In this document: positions 18,881-32,995 of the stretch, piece after piece | Layout of the letters: every line of letters begins with the position of its first letter | Numbering within the stretch: the stretch's first letter is position 1 | DNA from: Branchiostoma floridae | Taxonomy: Eukaryota; Chordata; Leptocardii; Amphioxiformes; Branchiostomatidae | Assembly (NCBI RefSeq): GCF_000003815.2 | Contig: NC_049983.1 | Location: 1-64,000, forward strand | Length of the DNA: 64,000 nt | Direction of reading: 5' to 3' | The notes under the pieces: generated by a model | What the model was told of the DNA's origin: nothing | Seen by the model: the letters and a program-made list of their open reading frames with translations, nothing else | The model's database searches: none | Program-made: the position numbers and the translations under genes

Positions 18881-21800
18881 AGCATAAAACCAAGTCAGTG
18901 TGACCTTGTTGGAATTTAGAGTCAGCTTGTAAGGCTCTGGGATTTCCTCGCTTTGGAAAGTTTTTTCTCCAGTTTTCTGTTATAGCCCCCGAAATGTTTG
19001 GTACCGCATTCTTAACATTGCAGTTGCTAGCTGTACACCTAGCTGTACAGTAAAGTAATACCAGTCAGTATTGACCTGAAGAAAGTAACAGTCACCGAAA
19101 CGTCGGCAAGGTAAATAACGACTGGTTGTTATCTAAAATATTACATTAAAACTCCAACCATGCTAACTTGAAAAGGAAGACAACACACAAAATACACCTC
19201 TAATATTCCTTTATTTTTTTTGTTTGTTTATCAAAATTTTGGGTAAGAACACGTTACGTAGTTCTCTACTACATAGGAGGTTCTCGTCCGTCCTCCGAGT
19301 CTCTTGTGACATCAAAAGGACTAGAAAGGCATGGTTCAGTGGTACTTTGATACAAATTGTGCCTTGATTTACCCAATAACTTTCGCTGTGGAAATATAAA
19401 AATGCTTTGTCTCTATATACGGCCAGTCTATGTAATAAATATCTTAGACAATTGTTTCATTGGACGTTTTTCTTTCTTTACATAAATATCAGCTTTGCTA
19501 GTAAGCATCCTATCTTTTACCCCAGGTTGTTGAAAATGTTTGGGTTGTGTGCATGCTTGCAGTGTTAAGTATACGAGGTTGTGCAAAATCATGACATTCC
19601 TTACACTTACTGTCTACCGAACACCATTTCCTTGCAACAAACAGCAAATATGGCAACTCTGATGCTTTCATAACCCCCTAAAGCTCCTCCTGTACATGGG
19701 CAAATTCTTGTCGCCACCGGTGGTTAGAAAACAAACAAACGCTTCATCTTTTAGCAACTTCAAAAATGCGTCATTTTTGTACCCATCAAGTATGGGCCAA
19801 CATCTTTCTTACGTATAGACTTGGTATGCAGTGAAACATATTACAAGGCACAATTCCCAGAGAATACCCAGGTTTATATCAGTTTCTTTCCTTTTTGTGT
19901 TCTTAGTCAATTGGGCCATGTACATCTCGTGAGCGCGTATTTCATCGCTTTTTGGCAACAAGTCGTGCCCCTAGTTACTCGTGCATAACAAACGCTCGCA
20001 ATTGTGACAACATCTCTGTCAAAAACAGTCAGTGGTAGAACTGTGTACCTAAACATATTTCAGATACAGGTACAGTAATTTAGGTAAAGGTCCGGGCTTA
20101 AACAAGTTTGCTCAAATATCTGTAAGTCATACAAGTAACCAACTCTCTTTTGAATAATTGTATCTCAAAGCAATATTCTTGCAAGTTCTTTAACCGTAGG
20201 ACTGCCACAACAGTCCTCGTTGACAAGGAATTTACCCATCTTAAAGACCTAAGTCTTAAAATTGGTGTCCACTAGTATTTCAGTTTACTCAGGTCCAGGT
20301 ACACCTGTACATACCTGTACATGTACCTACACTATTTCATAGGTATGGACATTAGGTACACAGCCCTAGTCAGTGGTGAAGTGTATTACTACCTAACACA
20401 TCATTGCTTCTTCTACAGCTGCCAGTACTTTGATAACACTGATCAGAAAAAGCACTGCAAGTACAAAGCATGACGTTAGTACAAGTAAGCAACATCGTAG
20501 TCATCCCTTTATAATAGTTATCCTTCATAGCAGGTTTCAGGGCTTTGGTTTATTATGTCTACCTTCACAAAAGGTGGGAATTTTGTTTTTGCTCCGTTTC
20601 TTCTTCTTCTCTTCCCTTTCCAAACAAATAAGGGCAATGACCTCGATCAGACGCCTGTCACCATGGTTACTGGAGGTGCTTGCAGACCTCCTGTGATGTT
20701 CGATTTCATAATGTAGCAAGTGGAAGGACAGGGCTGGTCTTTGTTTGAGAAAGAACAAACCGGGCAGTAGCTTGTTACACTAGACCATGTGAAGGCAAAC
20801 ATAACACATTTGCTTGAAAATGTTGACAATTCTACTTATGTTTTCTGATTGTATATCAGTATTTTGATTAGCTGACTGGCAGCTTGAATTCTAATATACA
20901 AGTAGAAAACATTTCACAGTATTCCAACAATGTCAAGCCCTGCAGGTTGCTATGAAGGTTACAGTATAGTATAGGTGAGTCCTTACCTACTTGAATACAA
21001 TAATAGACAATGTAACAGCAAGCAAGAATCCCAAAGTGTCACACAATTGACATAATTACATGTGAACAACATGACTAGATGGAAAATCGTCTTCGTGGCA
21101 GCATCATATATGATCTGTGCATCGGTTTTGTAACATATTTCACATCTGGATTAGCGCCATTCAATAACATATTACTGTAATATACTAAATAAGACCATAA
21201 AATCATGTACCAATCATCACACAGCTATGGCACAGGAGGTATACTGGAGTATTCAGAAATACGCTATAGGATATATCAAATAATGACATTTCATAAGTAT
21301 TGCAATCTGAAATCTGAGAGCAGACACCATTGTGGTGGCGGCTCCCTTTTAAAACCATGCTAACAAAATAATTCACTTACTGAACGTTCACCTGTCAACC
21401 TTGTTAGACAAGCATTTAGTACCATACTTTCTTTCAAAATAGTTATGACATTATATAGATGTTAGAATATAACACGATGGCTATGGACATAATCACCAAT
21501 CTGGTAATACACCACCACTTGCAATACCGTATCCAGTACTAATGGCATTTCATAGAAACTATTGCCTAATCTGAAATGGACAACTCACCAACAAGGGCAC
21601 ATTTAATGTTGTCCCCTCACAAAAAAATCTTTCAATGTCTTTTGTTAACATCATTACCAGTGACTTCTATGACAACACTGCGTAATAATGCAAATATCAT
21701 ACATAAAATATACTGGCATTTTGATCACACGGTTTACCATACATGCTACACTGGTAAACAATCAAAGAATACATAACTGTTGAAATAACAGTTCAACTAT

Positions 21801-24800
21801 TTCAAGAATCAAAGAATACCCTAGTTCACTTAATTGCATCTTATAATAATCGAAGATTTCCACTGAAAGATACCAAAGAACAGCTTATTAGATAATAGTG
21901 GTTGAAACCTTTTTTACCAGTACCCATATACTGTACTTTGTTATACAACGTAACATGGAAGATCTAGATGTAATATACTGACGGCTCCGCCCCTGAGGCG
22001 TCGCCAAAACATGCAGCACTAAAAATGCCCTTTCTACTACCAAAAGGACTGGACTTTAGTAACAATATATAAACTAGGCTTTCCTAGGATCTCGTATAAC
22101 TGTTTATAACAAAGTATAAGCAAGTGCTCACATATTCTTTCAGTAGAGTTCAAAATCTGAATATTAAACATTGATAGAAAATGAGTAGTTGCTGTAGTAT
22201 GAATAAATAACTGCAACATATTACTGCATAATTTTTTTGCAAGAAGTGCTGTACTTCATATAAATAGATGATCAATATTGGCTTATAAATGGATATTTTG
22301 ATACCGTAAGCATTTGCAAATATTTGATAACAATGTAAATTGCCAATTTCTTTAAAAATAATACAAAACATAGATTGCGTTGAATATATATGTGTAAAAA
22401 TAAGAATATAGGCTTTGGAAGAAAAAATTCATTTACACTTACAGGTTGATTGGTGGGATCACGATTGGTTTGGCTGGAATACTTTGAGCTGTTTTACTTA
22501 GTCTGAATAGACACACAAACTTGTAATACGTTTCTGTGTTAATGACCATTACCAAGCCAAACAAGCCATTCAATAAAAGGCTAACAAGCATGCTCTCATA
22601 AACATGCTTTATATACGTGTATTAGAACACTTATACCACATAACTGGAATGTGAATATGACTTATTCTAAGGCCTACCCATTATTCCATTATATAATTAG
22701 TATTGTTACAATACATTGAACAAATGCACTTCTATAGTTAAGAGACGATAATATACAATACCACCAAAAGTGTTAGTTTAAGAGTCACGAAATTCAATGC
22801 TATAGTACATTTCCTTGCCCCCCTCCCACTCGGAAGAAACCATCATAGATGAGGGGGTGACCAGCGGGTGGATCGGTCCACAGGGCCCATGCACATGCAA
22901 AGATGGCTGCTGACATGCATGACTTCTAACACTGTGGAAAAGAGGAAAATCATAGAAAGAAACCATAGTTAAATAAGAGCCGATATACCTGTATAATGAA
23001 ATAAACCACTCACTGGTAATAAATAGCAAAGGAATGCAAAGACAAGTGTGTTTAAAATGTAGCAAGAAAGAAGTAAGAGAAAGAAACAGTAATAGTAGAA
23101 TGTTCTTTATAACTTAGTTTCATATTGAAGACAACGAATTGTATAAAAGTTGCAAACAAAAATTGCACAACATATTGCTATGCCACTTTGGGAATGACTT
23201 GATTTTTCCACCTTGCATAGATGCACAACATGCATGTTAACTACCCCATGTTGAGGGCCATTCTAGCAGCTAAGGTAAAACTCTTGAATCCTCACCTAAA
23301 CGTGTTAACAGTAACTTCCTTGACAATATGGCATCAGAAATTTTCAATATACATCAAGTATGGCAAATTTGCAGGCAAGACTACCCTAACCAAAACTACA
23401 ACACCTTTGGGGGCACTGTGTTGGTAATAATACATGATGCTGAACATATAAAAGAGTTACTTTGATTGCACCTATAGTGAAGACAACACCGCAAGCTAGC
23501 TAAAGGCATGGTTTAAGAAACTTGCTGTTGTCATTTTGTAGAAATGTCTACCTTCTCCTGGGTTATTCCAAGAACACTTTTGTTGTCATCGATACACTGA
23601 CTTATGAAGACTGGGAATTCTCTATTCTTTCACAGTGTCGTCAGTTGTGTTCTCATTCTGTATGTACCTTAATGCTGTGATAGGTAACATGGTACTAACA
23701 CCTAGCAGTAGTACTGAGAACACACGTGAACGTTTAACACTTTCGTTAACTCCTTTCTAGTCGTTCTTTCTTGCACTGTTGGATTAGGCCTCCTCCCCTA
23801 GCTTTGGCACTTTAGCGCTAGAGGGAGAGTGAGAGAGTTCTCCTATATATGCAGCATGGGGCTTGTGCTTCAGGTTTTGTCTCGATGGCGCCTGATGCGG
23901 GGCTCCGAATCCCTGCGATGGCTCTGAAACCAGGCAAGTCTTAGTTCTCACTTTAAGACATTACCAAAGGGGTTGACACTTGCATAATTATAGTAATACC
24001 AAAGTTTGTAAGTTGACAGGCTATTGGTTGGTTCATTCTTCAAGTTGAAGACAAGGTTACGTACCACTGATGGTAAGCCTTCATGCTAACACAGACCGAA
24101 ATGTTATGTTAAGAGTAGGGCTATACAAACTGCAATTGTTATGTCTTAGATATGCCATAAGTAGACATGCTTGCCATAATGTGTTATTGTGTTTACACAG
24201 TGTTAGCATATTGCAGGTAGCAAAGGGGCAAATCACATAGAACAAGCTGTTACCAGTAATTGTCAATGCTTAGATCATGACAGTGACACGCAAGTCTCTT
24301 ATGACATCACAGTAAGTCAGGAAAGAGTTTGTCAGACAAATTTGACAGTAGTTGCACATACTTGGCAGGGTACATTCATTCACAGCTCATAGCCTCATTT
24401 GCTTGAGAACTAAGTACAATGCCATCAAAATCATACCTCTACAACCACTTTTACAGCCGAGGCTAGTCATACACTTTTCCTACCTTCTATGTCCAAAGCA
24501 TGCCCATCATGACGTGCTAACTACATTGTCCATGCTGACACAAGATTGAAGACAGAAAAGTGGACAGGTTACACGTTCGTGCACAGAGATTGTATGTCAA
24601 AGTGGTAAGGGGTGCCTGGACAAGGTACAGGATCAGAGTGACCCAAAAAAGGTCTACTAGTAGTTTTATTGCACATTGTGGCATTACTGTTTTGAAACTA
24701 GAGGGTTTTATTGTAACTGCTGACACCCATTACAAAGCAGCTTTAAAAAGTTAAATCTTTAAACCCAATCCCATACCTTGCCCACTCACTTCTTTTGCAT

Positions 24801-25442
24801 GTTGACATGATTTTGACATTGTGAGGTATATAATGGATGCAGGATAGTAAAGTGTCATGGCAATTTCTTACCAAGATATCACCCAAGCTCACTCTGACAA
24901 CATCATGTATAACAGGATAGATTTTTTTCTGCAGATCTTTTCTTTACATTGCTCACCCAGAAAAATTAAGAAGCCCTAATTAGCATGAAATTACCATGCC
25001 AGTCGGCAACAACGCTACATGTACCTTCAGGCAGCATGAAAACATCAGTGCTGCAATGACCATCAGTTTCCATAGGGATTCTGTTTCTGCAATCACCAAG
25101 AGAAATGTATCCTTTGTAAAATTTGTTACACCTCTTCTCAAGAAGTGTTACCAGTAGTAGTTTTAGGTGACTATCTTGGCAAGAAAGCCATGTTGTTACG
25201 TACAGATTGTTCAACCTTCTCCCACGTACAGAAAGGTGTTACCTTAGTAGGAAGAAGGTTAATTCTCACAAAGTACAGATAATGTACAGCAACAGGAAAG
25301 GTGGATCGGACAATGATGCACAGTGAAAAGGCATTCTAATGGCATCTACTACCCTGAGAGACCGTATTTACCAGGTAGAATACGTAAAACCTTTGACATG
25401 CTGTACCCCCTTTCAAAAAAGGTGTGACAATGATCTAAATGC
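18881..25442. other. AT-rich region downstream of BicD, no convincing gene
   Basis: May include long BicD 3' UTR or downstream exons. Two places have good splice-like edges on the minus strand: 25086-25025 (acceptor GGTGATTGCAG, donor GAAG|GTACAT) and an acceptor TCCTCTTTTCCACAG before 22931. Their frames do not continue BicD convincingly. Short frames elsewhere have no domains. Confidence 0.4.
19071..19125 (+). ncRNA. Degenerate hammerhead-like motif (retroelement relic)
   Basis: CTGAAGA (19076-19082), a weak stem, then CGAAACGTC ending at 19104. Together these resemble the hammerhead core CUGANGA..GAAA..UH with an ACGU stem III. The following AAGGTAAATAACGACTGGTTGT resembles the sequence after the motifs at 13760 and 40387. 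Stem II is poorly paired, so it is probably inactive. Confidence 0.35.
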
Positions 25443-25542
25443 NNNNNNNNNNNNNNNNNNNNNNNNNNNNNNNNNNNNNNNNNNNNNNNNNNNNNNNNNN
25501 NNNNNNNNNNNNNNNNNNNNNNNNNNNNNNNNNNNNNNNNNN
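25443..25542. other. Assembly gap, 100 N
   Basis: Exactly 100 N in the region 3' of BicD. Confidence 0.95.
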
Positions 25543-25999
25543 CTTAGTTAACCTTGGTTTTGCATGTTTGGCATATTCAAACATTTGTTGTTTTAACAAA
25601 TTTTGTCAACTTTTTTTGGTAATGGCTAGGAGGAAGATAGGCAGACACTCACTAGCTTACCCTGACATGGCCCCTACCTGTTGCACAGTTCACGTTGGGG
25701 GCAAGGGGGTCGACTTGACTTTCCCTTACTACGTAGCCAAATACCCTGGGGTACGAGCATTAGCGAATCCCATTGTACAGAGCTGGTTACCTCTGTATGT
25801 TCTGTACAGTCTCAGTCCTGCATTCGACAGGCACGCCGAGCTTCGGGAACATGTTGAAAGGAAGCTGTGAGCAGCTGAGATTATTACAGATTAACTCAGC
25901 ACCCTCCCTCCGTCTAGCCCCGAGCAGCTATTCGCACAGTCGGCCTACACATGCAACACTGTTGTCTCCATGCTACAAGCACGGAACAGTGGGGCCGTT

Positions 26000-27014
26000 T
26001 TAGTGGTTTGTGGCCCCTCCTGGCCGATATGTAGCCCCTCCAAAGTGGTGAGAACCCCCCAACCCCGCCCCCGCCCCACCGTCGCGGTGGTGGTCTCTAT
26101 GCCTCATTGAGGGTTGCCTGCCCCTCGGACTTACTTTGGTGGTGGTGCCGCCGTATCGCGACGACATCCGCATGGAGCTGGACCTCTTGACGCGATTGGT
26201 CTGCTCGCGGTCGAACTCCAGGTCCTCCAGTCTCTGTGTGAGCGCCAGTTTCTGCTGTATGGCCATGCGCAGCAGGGAGTTGAGCGTCTTCTTCTCGTCC
26301 TCCGCGGCCGCCAGCTGCCTCTGCATCTCGTCCAGCTGGCTCACGTACTCGTCGCAGCGACTCGCGAACATTGCTCGCAAGGAAGAGAAAGTGGCCGCAT
26401 CTTCCTTGAGGGCCTTGAGTTCCTGACGAAGCTTCATCATGGTCTCGTGGACCATGGACTTCTCCGACTCGTATTTGCTCTTGAGGTTGGCGAGCGCCAC
26501 CTCGGCCGTCTGTTTGTTCGCCTTCAGCACCGTGCGTAGCGTGGCGATCTGTTCGCGTTTCGCGCTGAGGAGGGATTTCAGCTTCAGCACCTGTTCCTGC
26601 AGCTCGGCCTTGTCCATCGCATCCGAGGAATCCACTGGCGACCGCTGGCGCGCAACCTCCACCATGTGGTCGATTGCACGCTTGAGGTGCCTAATCTGGT
26701 CCCTGACGGTTTGCAGCAAGTTGTAGCACGTGGTGGGGTCTCCCTTGACCTCCCCGTTCTGTGCGGCGGCCCCCTCGGGTCCCGTCTCGGACGTGGGGCT
26801 CTCGGGGCTGGACGGAGGGGAGTCGGTGCCTCTTCGTCGGTGCGCTGCGGGGTCGGGCGTGCTGAGGCCGGAAGGCCTGATCTCCGCCATGCTGTTTCTG
26901 CGGGCCAGCGTGGGGCTGGTCTGCCTGCCGTGACCGTTACGGGATGAGAGGATGGGCATCGATCCCGCTCTCAACCTGTGACCGTGACTTTTTCTCTCCT
27001 TCTTCATACTGTTC
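26000..27014 (-). CDS. BicD: BicD exon 9 (cargo-binding coiled coil and C-terminus)
   Basis: Acceptor TTGTCCTGCAG before 27014, phase 2. Codes for a Ser/Pro-rich linker, [20 protein letters not shown], then the highly conserved C-terminal coil (residues about 625-770), and a Gly/His/Arg-rich tail to TAA at 26000. An internal AAA|GTAAGT donor at 26135/26134 could end the exon after TTTK. Confidence 0.95.
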
Positions 27015-30000
27015 CTGCAGGACAAATAGAACGTCAGCCTTAAGCTTATGATCTCTTTTTACATAAATCTACATTTGTACTAAGCATATAAAGATAATGC
27101 ATAAACACTTGTACAAGTTGAAAAGACAAAAAAAATTTAACAGTTCTTGGTGAATGTCAATGTGCAGATGTTGACACATCACTTTCAGTGTAGTATTTGT
27201 TGAAAGATATACACGAATAAATTCTCTCCTTCTTTTTACTGTTCCTGTGGGACACAACTAGGAAGAAAAAAGTTTGTGAATCAATCTCTGCCTACCGGAA
27301 ATTTCTCCAAAGGCATAAATTGTACCTACTGTCACTGACATACCTAAAAACATGCAATACCACATACATACGAACAAGTACACGAACACACAGACAGACA
27401 CACACACACAAATACACACACATACAATGTTCAAATATCTGCTACTGTCACTCCTCTAAGTTGCAGTGCTATTAGAAAGGGTTGCAGTCAAGAATATTGT
27501 AAGACATGTCTGACACCTTTCGGTATAAATGCAGTTGACTGTTCTACTATACAGTCAAACTTGATCTAATGACCACTTGCACAAGACGACATTCACCTCA
27601 AGATGACTGCTTTTTGACGGTCCCCAAATTTCCCCCATAGACACAAGTATGACACTGTACCTTCTGGCTCCCTTGGCAGTTCTCATGTGATCCAGCATGA
27701 TCCTGCTGGGCGTCTCCCCGTTCACCATGCAGATGTGGTGGTACAGTTGTGCGAGCTCCTCGCTAACCGTCACCAGCTCGTCCTGTGTCATGTTGATGCT
27801 GCTCTGGCCCTCGCTAGCCAGCTCGCTCGTCGAACACAGCCTGTCCTCCAGCTGGCGGATGGTCTGTTTGGGACAGAAGTGAGAAAACTGTCAGATTTGT
27901 CGTGACTTCAGCACTAAAACGGCATTGCTGTAATGTATAACAACTGGAGTCGGCACGCATGCATGCCAGTTTGGGGGGATGGCTGGGGACCAATTCATAT
28001 ATGAAATGCAGTCACTGGAGTCACCTAAATTCCAAGCAGATGTATTGGTCAGGCTTGTTTTGTGTGTGTTTTCTGTATTTCTATGTCTCCCTCTGTATCA
28101 ATGCACTCTTTACAACTACATGTACATGCATAAGTAGAGACAGACTTAGAAACCAGAAAAGACAACAAAGAGCCTCAGGTCAAGCTTGAAATGTATGTTC
28201 TGGCTGCGGATTAGGAAGAATGTCTACAATAGAACCTCGGCTATCAGACAGCTTTTGGATCAATGCAATCTTTTTCAAGATAACTAGAGGAATTGGGCTG
28301 GACTGCCAATTCATTGAAAGAAATTAAACAGTACTCGTTAGAAAATGCTTACATATAACATCAACGGATTAACCATTTTAAAGACCAGGCTAAAACTGTA
28401 GGGTCTAGTTCACCAGCTACTAGTCTTGTCTTTTATCGTGCAAATGTTTGAAAAACTCAATGTCACTTCCATGTAGCGTAGTCATACAACAAATCAGTGT
28501 GGTACAAATGTACAATAATTAACTTTTCATATCATTCCGGTTAACAACTAGCCTGGGTACCATCCGGGTAGTAGTTTGCTCCCATGTTCGCTTCTGCTAC
28601 CCATCCGTGGCAATGTACATTCAAATCTTTTGGTGTTGACGTCAGTTAATGAACGAATTAAGGAATGATTTATACTTTTAGAGCGCTCTGTCGAACAGGT
28701 GTTGTAAACAGGAATTCCAACACCTGTTCGAATACAGCGATCAATTTAACCATAATTTTCAAGTGTCTTGTGTGTCTGGTTAGGCACCAGTCAGCGCCCT
28801 TGTTAAAAATTTTGGACGAGAATCAAATACTCCAGGTATTAGAGATGTTGAAGTTTCTAAATGGAACAGGAGAAAAACAACTCTATATAATGTTTAATAA
28901 ACTAAGTTTGGAGAGAACTACTTCCTGGATGGTACCCAGGCTAGTTAACAACAGTTTGTTGCCTGTGGTAGCAAGGAATCATGGTACAACATTGAAGAAA
29001 CACAGTTCATCTGGGTTCCTTGAATCAAGTAGGCAGTCTTACAAGATGTTGGAATTTCTGCATCCAATAGTGGCTTCCTGATAAATTGGAGGTTCTAATA
29101 ATCGAGGTTGTACTGTTCTTATTGCCCTAGATCTCTCATTTGCAGGAAACGATCACAACATTTCAACTGTTTCATGTAACAGTTGAGGAAGAAAGTATCA
29201 ATGAATGGAGTTGGCCTAGTTGTTGAAAAAGAGTAGCAAATGCAAGACAAAACTTGAATAAGTATTGCATGTTGGGTCTGCCTTAGATCATGACTTGTAC
29301 TCGTTACTTAAACATCACACCATTTCACCAATTGAAATGTGCTAGGAAACAAACCAGAAAAGAAAAGGTAAAATCATCGTTAACTGAGCATGTGATGCAC
29401 TAGTATGTATGCTGCACATTCTGCTTGACCGAACGACAAACCAAATGCTTGGTAACCTGGCAGTTCTCTTGCTCACGGTTAGACGGGGGGAAGGCTGAAC
29501 GGTAAACAAAAGTACAGGCAAGGACAGGACAGGTAAACTTTTGTTCATGACACTCCAGCTCACAGAAAAGGGTCTAGAATTTGGTACATTTCTCTGGTTT
29601 GACATTAGTAGCAGGGGGTGAAAACAGTGAGTGGTAAAACATTTCAAATGCCGAAGCCCTAAGTGAATGCAAGACAAAAATTTTCACAGCAAGAATGCAC
29701 ATGTCATGTACAATTTTAAGCAAACATAGAGTTAAACGCATTCATGGAGAGGGTCAAGCAATAAGCCAGATACATTTGTAAGCGTAAGGGCACTGAGTGA
29801 AGGAAGTTTGTACTGGTACATATAAAGCAATATTGGCCAGCAAAGCTTTGACCATGGCCCGATATCATCACAATTTTGCTGTGGGCAAATGTTGAGCCAC
29901 ATTTATGTTAGTGCAGTAAAGAACCAACATTCTCTTTACCAAAGCAAGGCTTGGCGTATCTACCTGAGGTGCAGGGGCTGTGATAGCGGCGGCGGCGGTG

Positions 30001-32963
30001 ATACTAACAAAAAACGTCTACACAAGCCAAGTTACTGGATGAGAAAAGCTCTTTAAATGTTGAAAGCATCTTCCATGACGAGCTAATTATTAACGGTCCT
30101 GACCTGTAATCTTTCAAGCATTTGTCTGTGGAGTTGCGAGACTTGAGCCTCCAACCCATGAATGACGGATGCGGACTGCCTCAAACCCCACTCCTGATAG
30201 AGGACGAGAGAGAAACCCCTCAAGGAATCTTTACAGACCAGTTGGACGTCTCAAGTATTTCCTTAAACTTCTGTCTTAATAATTTGTATTGGCTTCTTTC
30301 AGTGGCAATGGGACCTGTCGACAGATGCCTTTAAACCTCTTTTTGTATCTTTGCATTACACAAAGGGACCATAAAGTTCCAAAATTCGGCTTCTTTGAGG
30401 TTGATCGTGCAGCAAGTTTAATACAAAGAGAACGTAGTAGTAGTAGTGGCAGAGCTTGCAAAGCAGTGCATTTGTTTGCCATCTAAAAGTGCAAGTTATC
30501 ATAAACAACACAGAGAAACGGCTAAGGAGAGTGCACACTGTGCTGTGTGTCCAGTATCGTGACAAGTGTAAAGACATATGCTGTGCAAACTCGCATCTCG
30601 GTCGAACTGTAGACGACGACTATTACAGTAAGCATTATGGCAATAGTGCGTGTGTATATGCTTGAAAAAGCGAGTATACTTTAGGGCCGAGACTTCTTTC
30701 TGTTTGTTGAAGTTTGTTGGGTACAAACATTTTGGACCAGTAAGTTACATGTATGATACTACGTAGATGAACGTGGCATGGTTACCTGTCTTGCTTCGAT
30801 GTTCCTCTTGTTCAGAGCAGACATCTGAGCTTGCATCTCGCTGAACCTGGACTTGTGTCTCCTGTCCTCGTCTTCCTGACTCTCCTGAAACATCTTCAGC
30901 TCTGACTCCAGGGTCCTCAATTTCGCCTGCAACATTTCTTTGCTCTCGTGGTCAACCTGTAAAATTGTGGGGGGACGACTCTTATCATTCCACATGATAG
31001 TTAACAGTTCAGTACTATCAAGAGTATATAAGAGTTACTAGTATGTACTATGACGTAGGGTCCTCAATTTCGCCTGCAACATTTCTTTGCTCTCGTGATC
31101 AACCTGTAAAATTGTGGGGGGGACGACTCTTATCATTCCACATAATATCATTGGGTAACAGTTATTATCTAGCATATATTTACTATAAAGCATATATGAG
31201 AGAAATGGATCATTCTCTAGAGTACTCAATTTCAACATTGGGAAATCCGATGACTCTTATCATTCCACATAATAGTTAACAGTTCAGTACTATCTAGAGT
31301 ATATGAGGGTTATGTACCATGACGTAGGGTACTCAATTTTGCCTGCAACATTTCTTTGCTCTCATGGTCAACCTGTGTAGTTGTGTGTGTGTGGGGGGGG
31401 GGGGGGGTGTTCTTATCATTCCACATAATAGTTACTATTTAGAGTATATGAGAGTTATGTACCATGACGTAGGGTACTCAATTTTGCCTGCAACTATTCT
31501 TTGCTTTATAATCTAATGGCAAAGTAGTGGAGGAACAACTGCACATATAGCATTGGCAGTTTAAAAGTTTTGTGTCTGTGATATCTTTGTTTCCTTCTGC
31601 TATTGGAGAGAAAGATATCAGCCAATCACATTGACTCTTGACTGCAGACGACGACGTGATTGGCTGATAACCTTCCCTTCAACAACAGGAGGGGTAGTAC
31701 CTGATTGGCTGATGGCTGGCCAGCCCAAGGCAGCAAGAAGAATAGATCAGGTATGATACATACAAGTATGGTATGACTTCAAGTACCCCTTGCAACTAAA
31801 ATGTGTTACCGTACATGTATCTCAGAGCAAAAGACGTAAAAAAAAGGAGGGGCCTGCGTGTCTTACCTTTTTCTTGGTGCCTTCGATCTCCGCAGTCATC
31901 TCAGACATCTTTAAGTCCTGCTCGGACAGTTTCTGCTGAGACTCCTGCAAAGTCTTCATCAGGGCCGCCTTCTCCATCTCAACCTGGGGGAAATTTGCAT
32001 ATCATGACATCATTTAAAACCCCACAATCCATCTGATTTTCTTTCTGTCACTTGTAAGTGTTGTATGACAACTGTATACATATGTATTTTTGTAGCCCTT
32101 GTCAATTAAACATTGAGCTGGAGATTTGGTGCCAGACAAGTCCTTGTGATGTTGCCGTTACAATGGGAAATTGAAGCATTCAAGGATCTAGAATGCAGGT
32201 TTCCACTCACCTGCCTCAACTTTAAGGCATGTCCCTGTAGCTCAACTGGCAGCGACCTCACAGTTGAGCTCCTACAAATGTATATGCAACTCGTTGGTAA
32301 CTCACGTGACCCTAGTCCATGTCCTGGGATGAGGACTGAACTGTCTTTCGGAAGGGACGTAAAATGGGGGGCCTGTGTTCGAGGAGGTGACTTGTGCAGC
32401 CCATACGACACTTGCTGACCTACGTACCACAACGCACTACAAGGTAACAACTCACCTGCTTCAACTGATGCTTCAGCTTCTGGATCTCCGACATGTGAAG
32501 TTCGCTGAGGAGGTCTGAGACGAGGCTGGGCCCCGGCTTGGCACCGTTGGTCTCCTCGTGGTAAACAATAACAACAACAACAACAACAACTCACCTGCTT
32601 CAACTGCTGCTTCAGCTTCTGGATCTCCGACATGTGAAGTTCGCTGAGGAGGTCTGAGACGAGACTGGGCCCCGGCTTGGCACCGTTGGTCTCCTCGTGG
32701 TAAACAACAACAACAACAACTCACCTGCTTCAACTGCTGCTTCAGCTTCTGGATCTCCGACATGTGAAGTTCGCTGAGGAGGTCTGAGACGAGGCTGGGC
32801 CCCGGCTTGGCACCGTTGGTCTCCTCGTGGTAAACAACAACAACAACAACAACTCACCTGCTTCAACTGCTGCTTCAGCTTCTGGATCTCCGACATGTGA
32901 AGTTCGCTGAGGAGGTCTGAGACGAGGCTGGGCCCCGGCCTGGCACCGTTGGTCTCCTCGTGG

Positions 32964-32995
<32 letters not shown>

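Noticed and set aside
22778-22931. Terminal BicD exon coding for HACQQPSLHVHGPCGP...
   Set aside because: The acceptor is good, but in the BicD phase the second codon is a stop; the open frame is in another phase, so it is only mentioned as a candidate.
23835-23950. TATATATG followed by a GC-rich stretch with an ATG, as a promoter and small gene on the plus strand
   Set aside because: The frame closes quickly and no domain or downstream exon is visible.
25623-25870. Plus-strand frame MARRKIGRHSL... after the 25542 gap
   Set aside because: No family resemblance and it lies where BicD 3' sequence is expected; probably chance.
26114-26947. Overlapping plus-strand frames of 67-141 codons
   Set aside because: GC-rich shadows of the conserved BicD exon 9 on the opposite strand.
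29960-29999. GCC-repeat segment with TTAG before and CAG|GTAGAT after, as a BicD exon
   Set aside because: Length of 40 nt does not keep the phase between exons 7 and 8 and the acceptor is weak.
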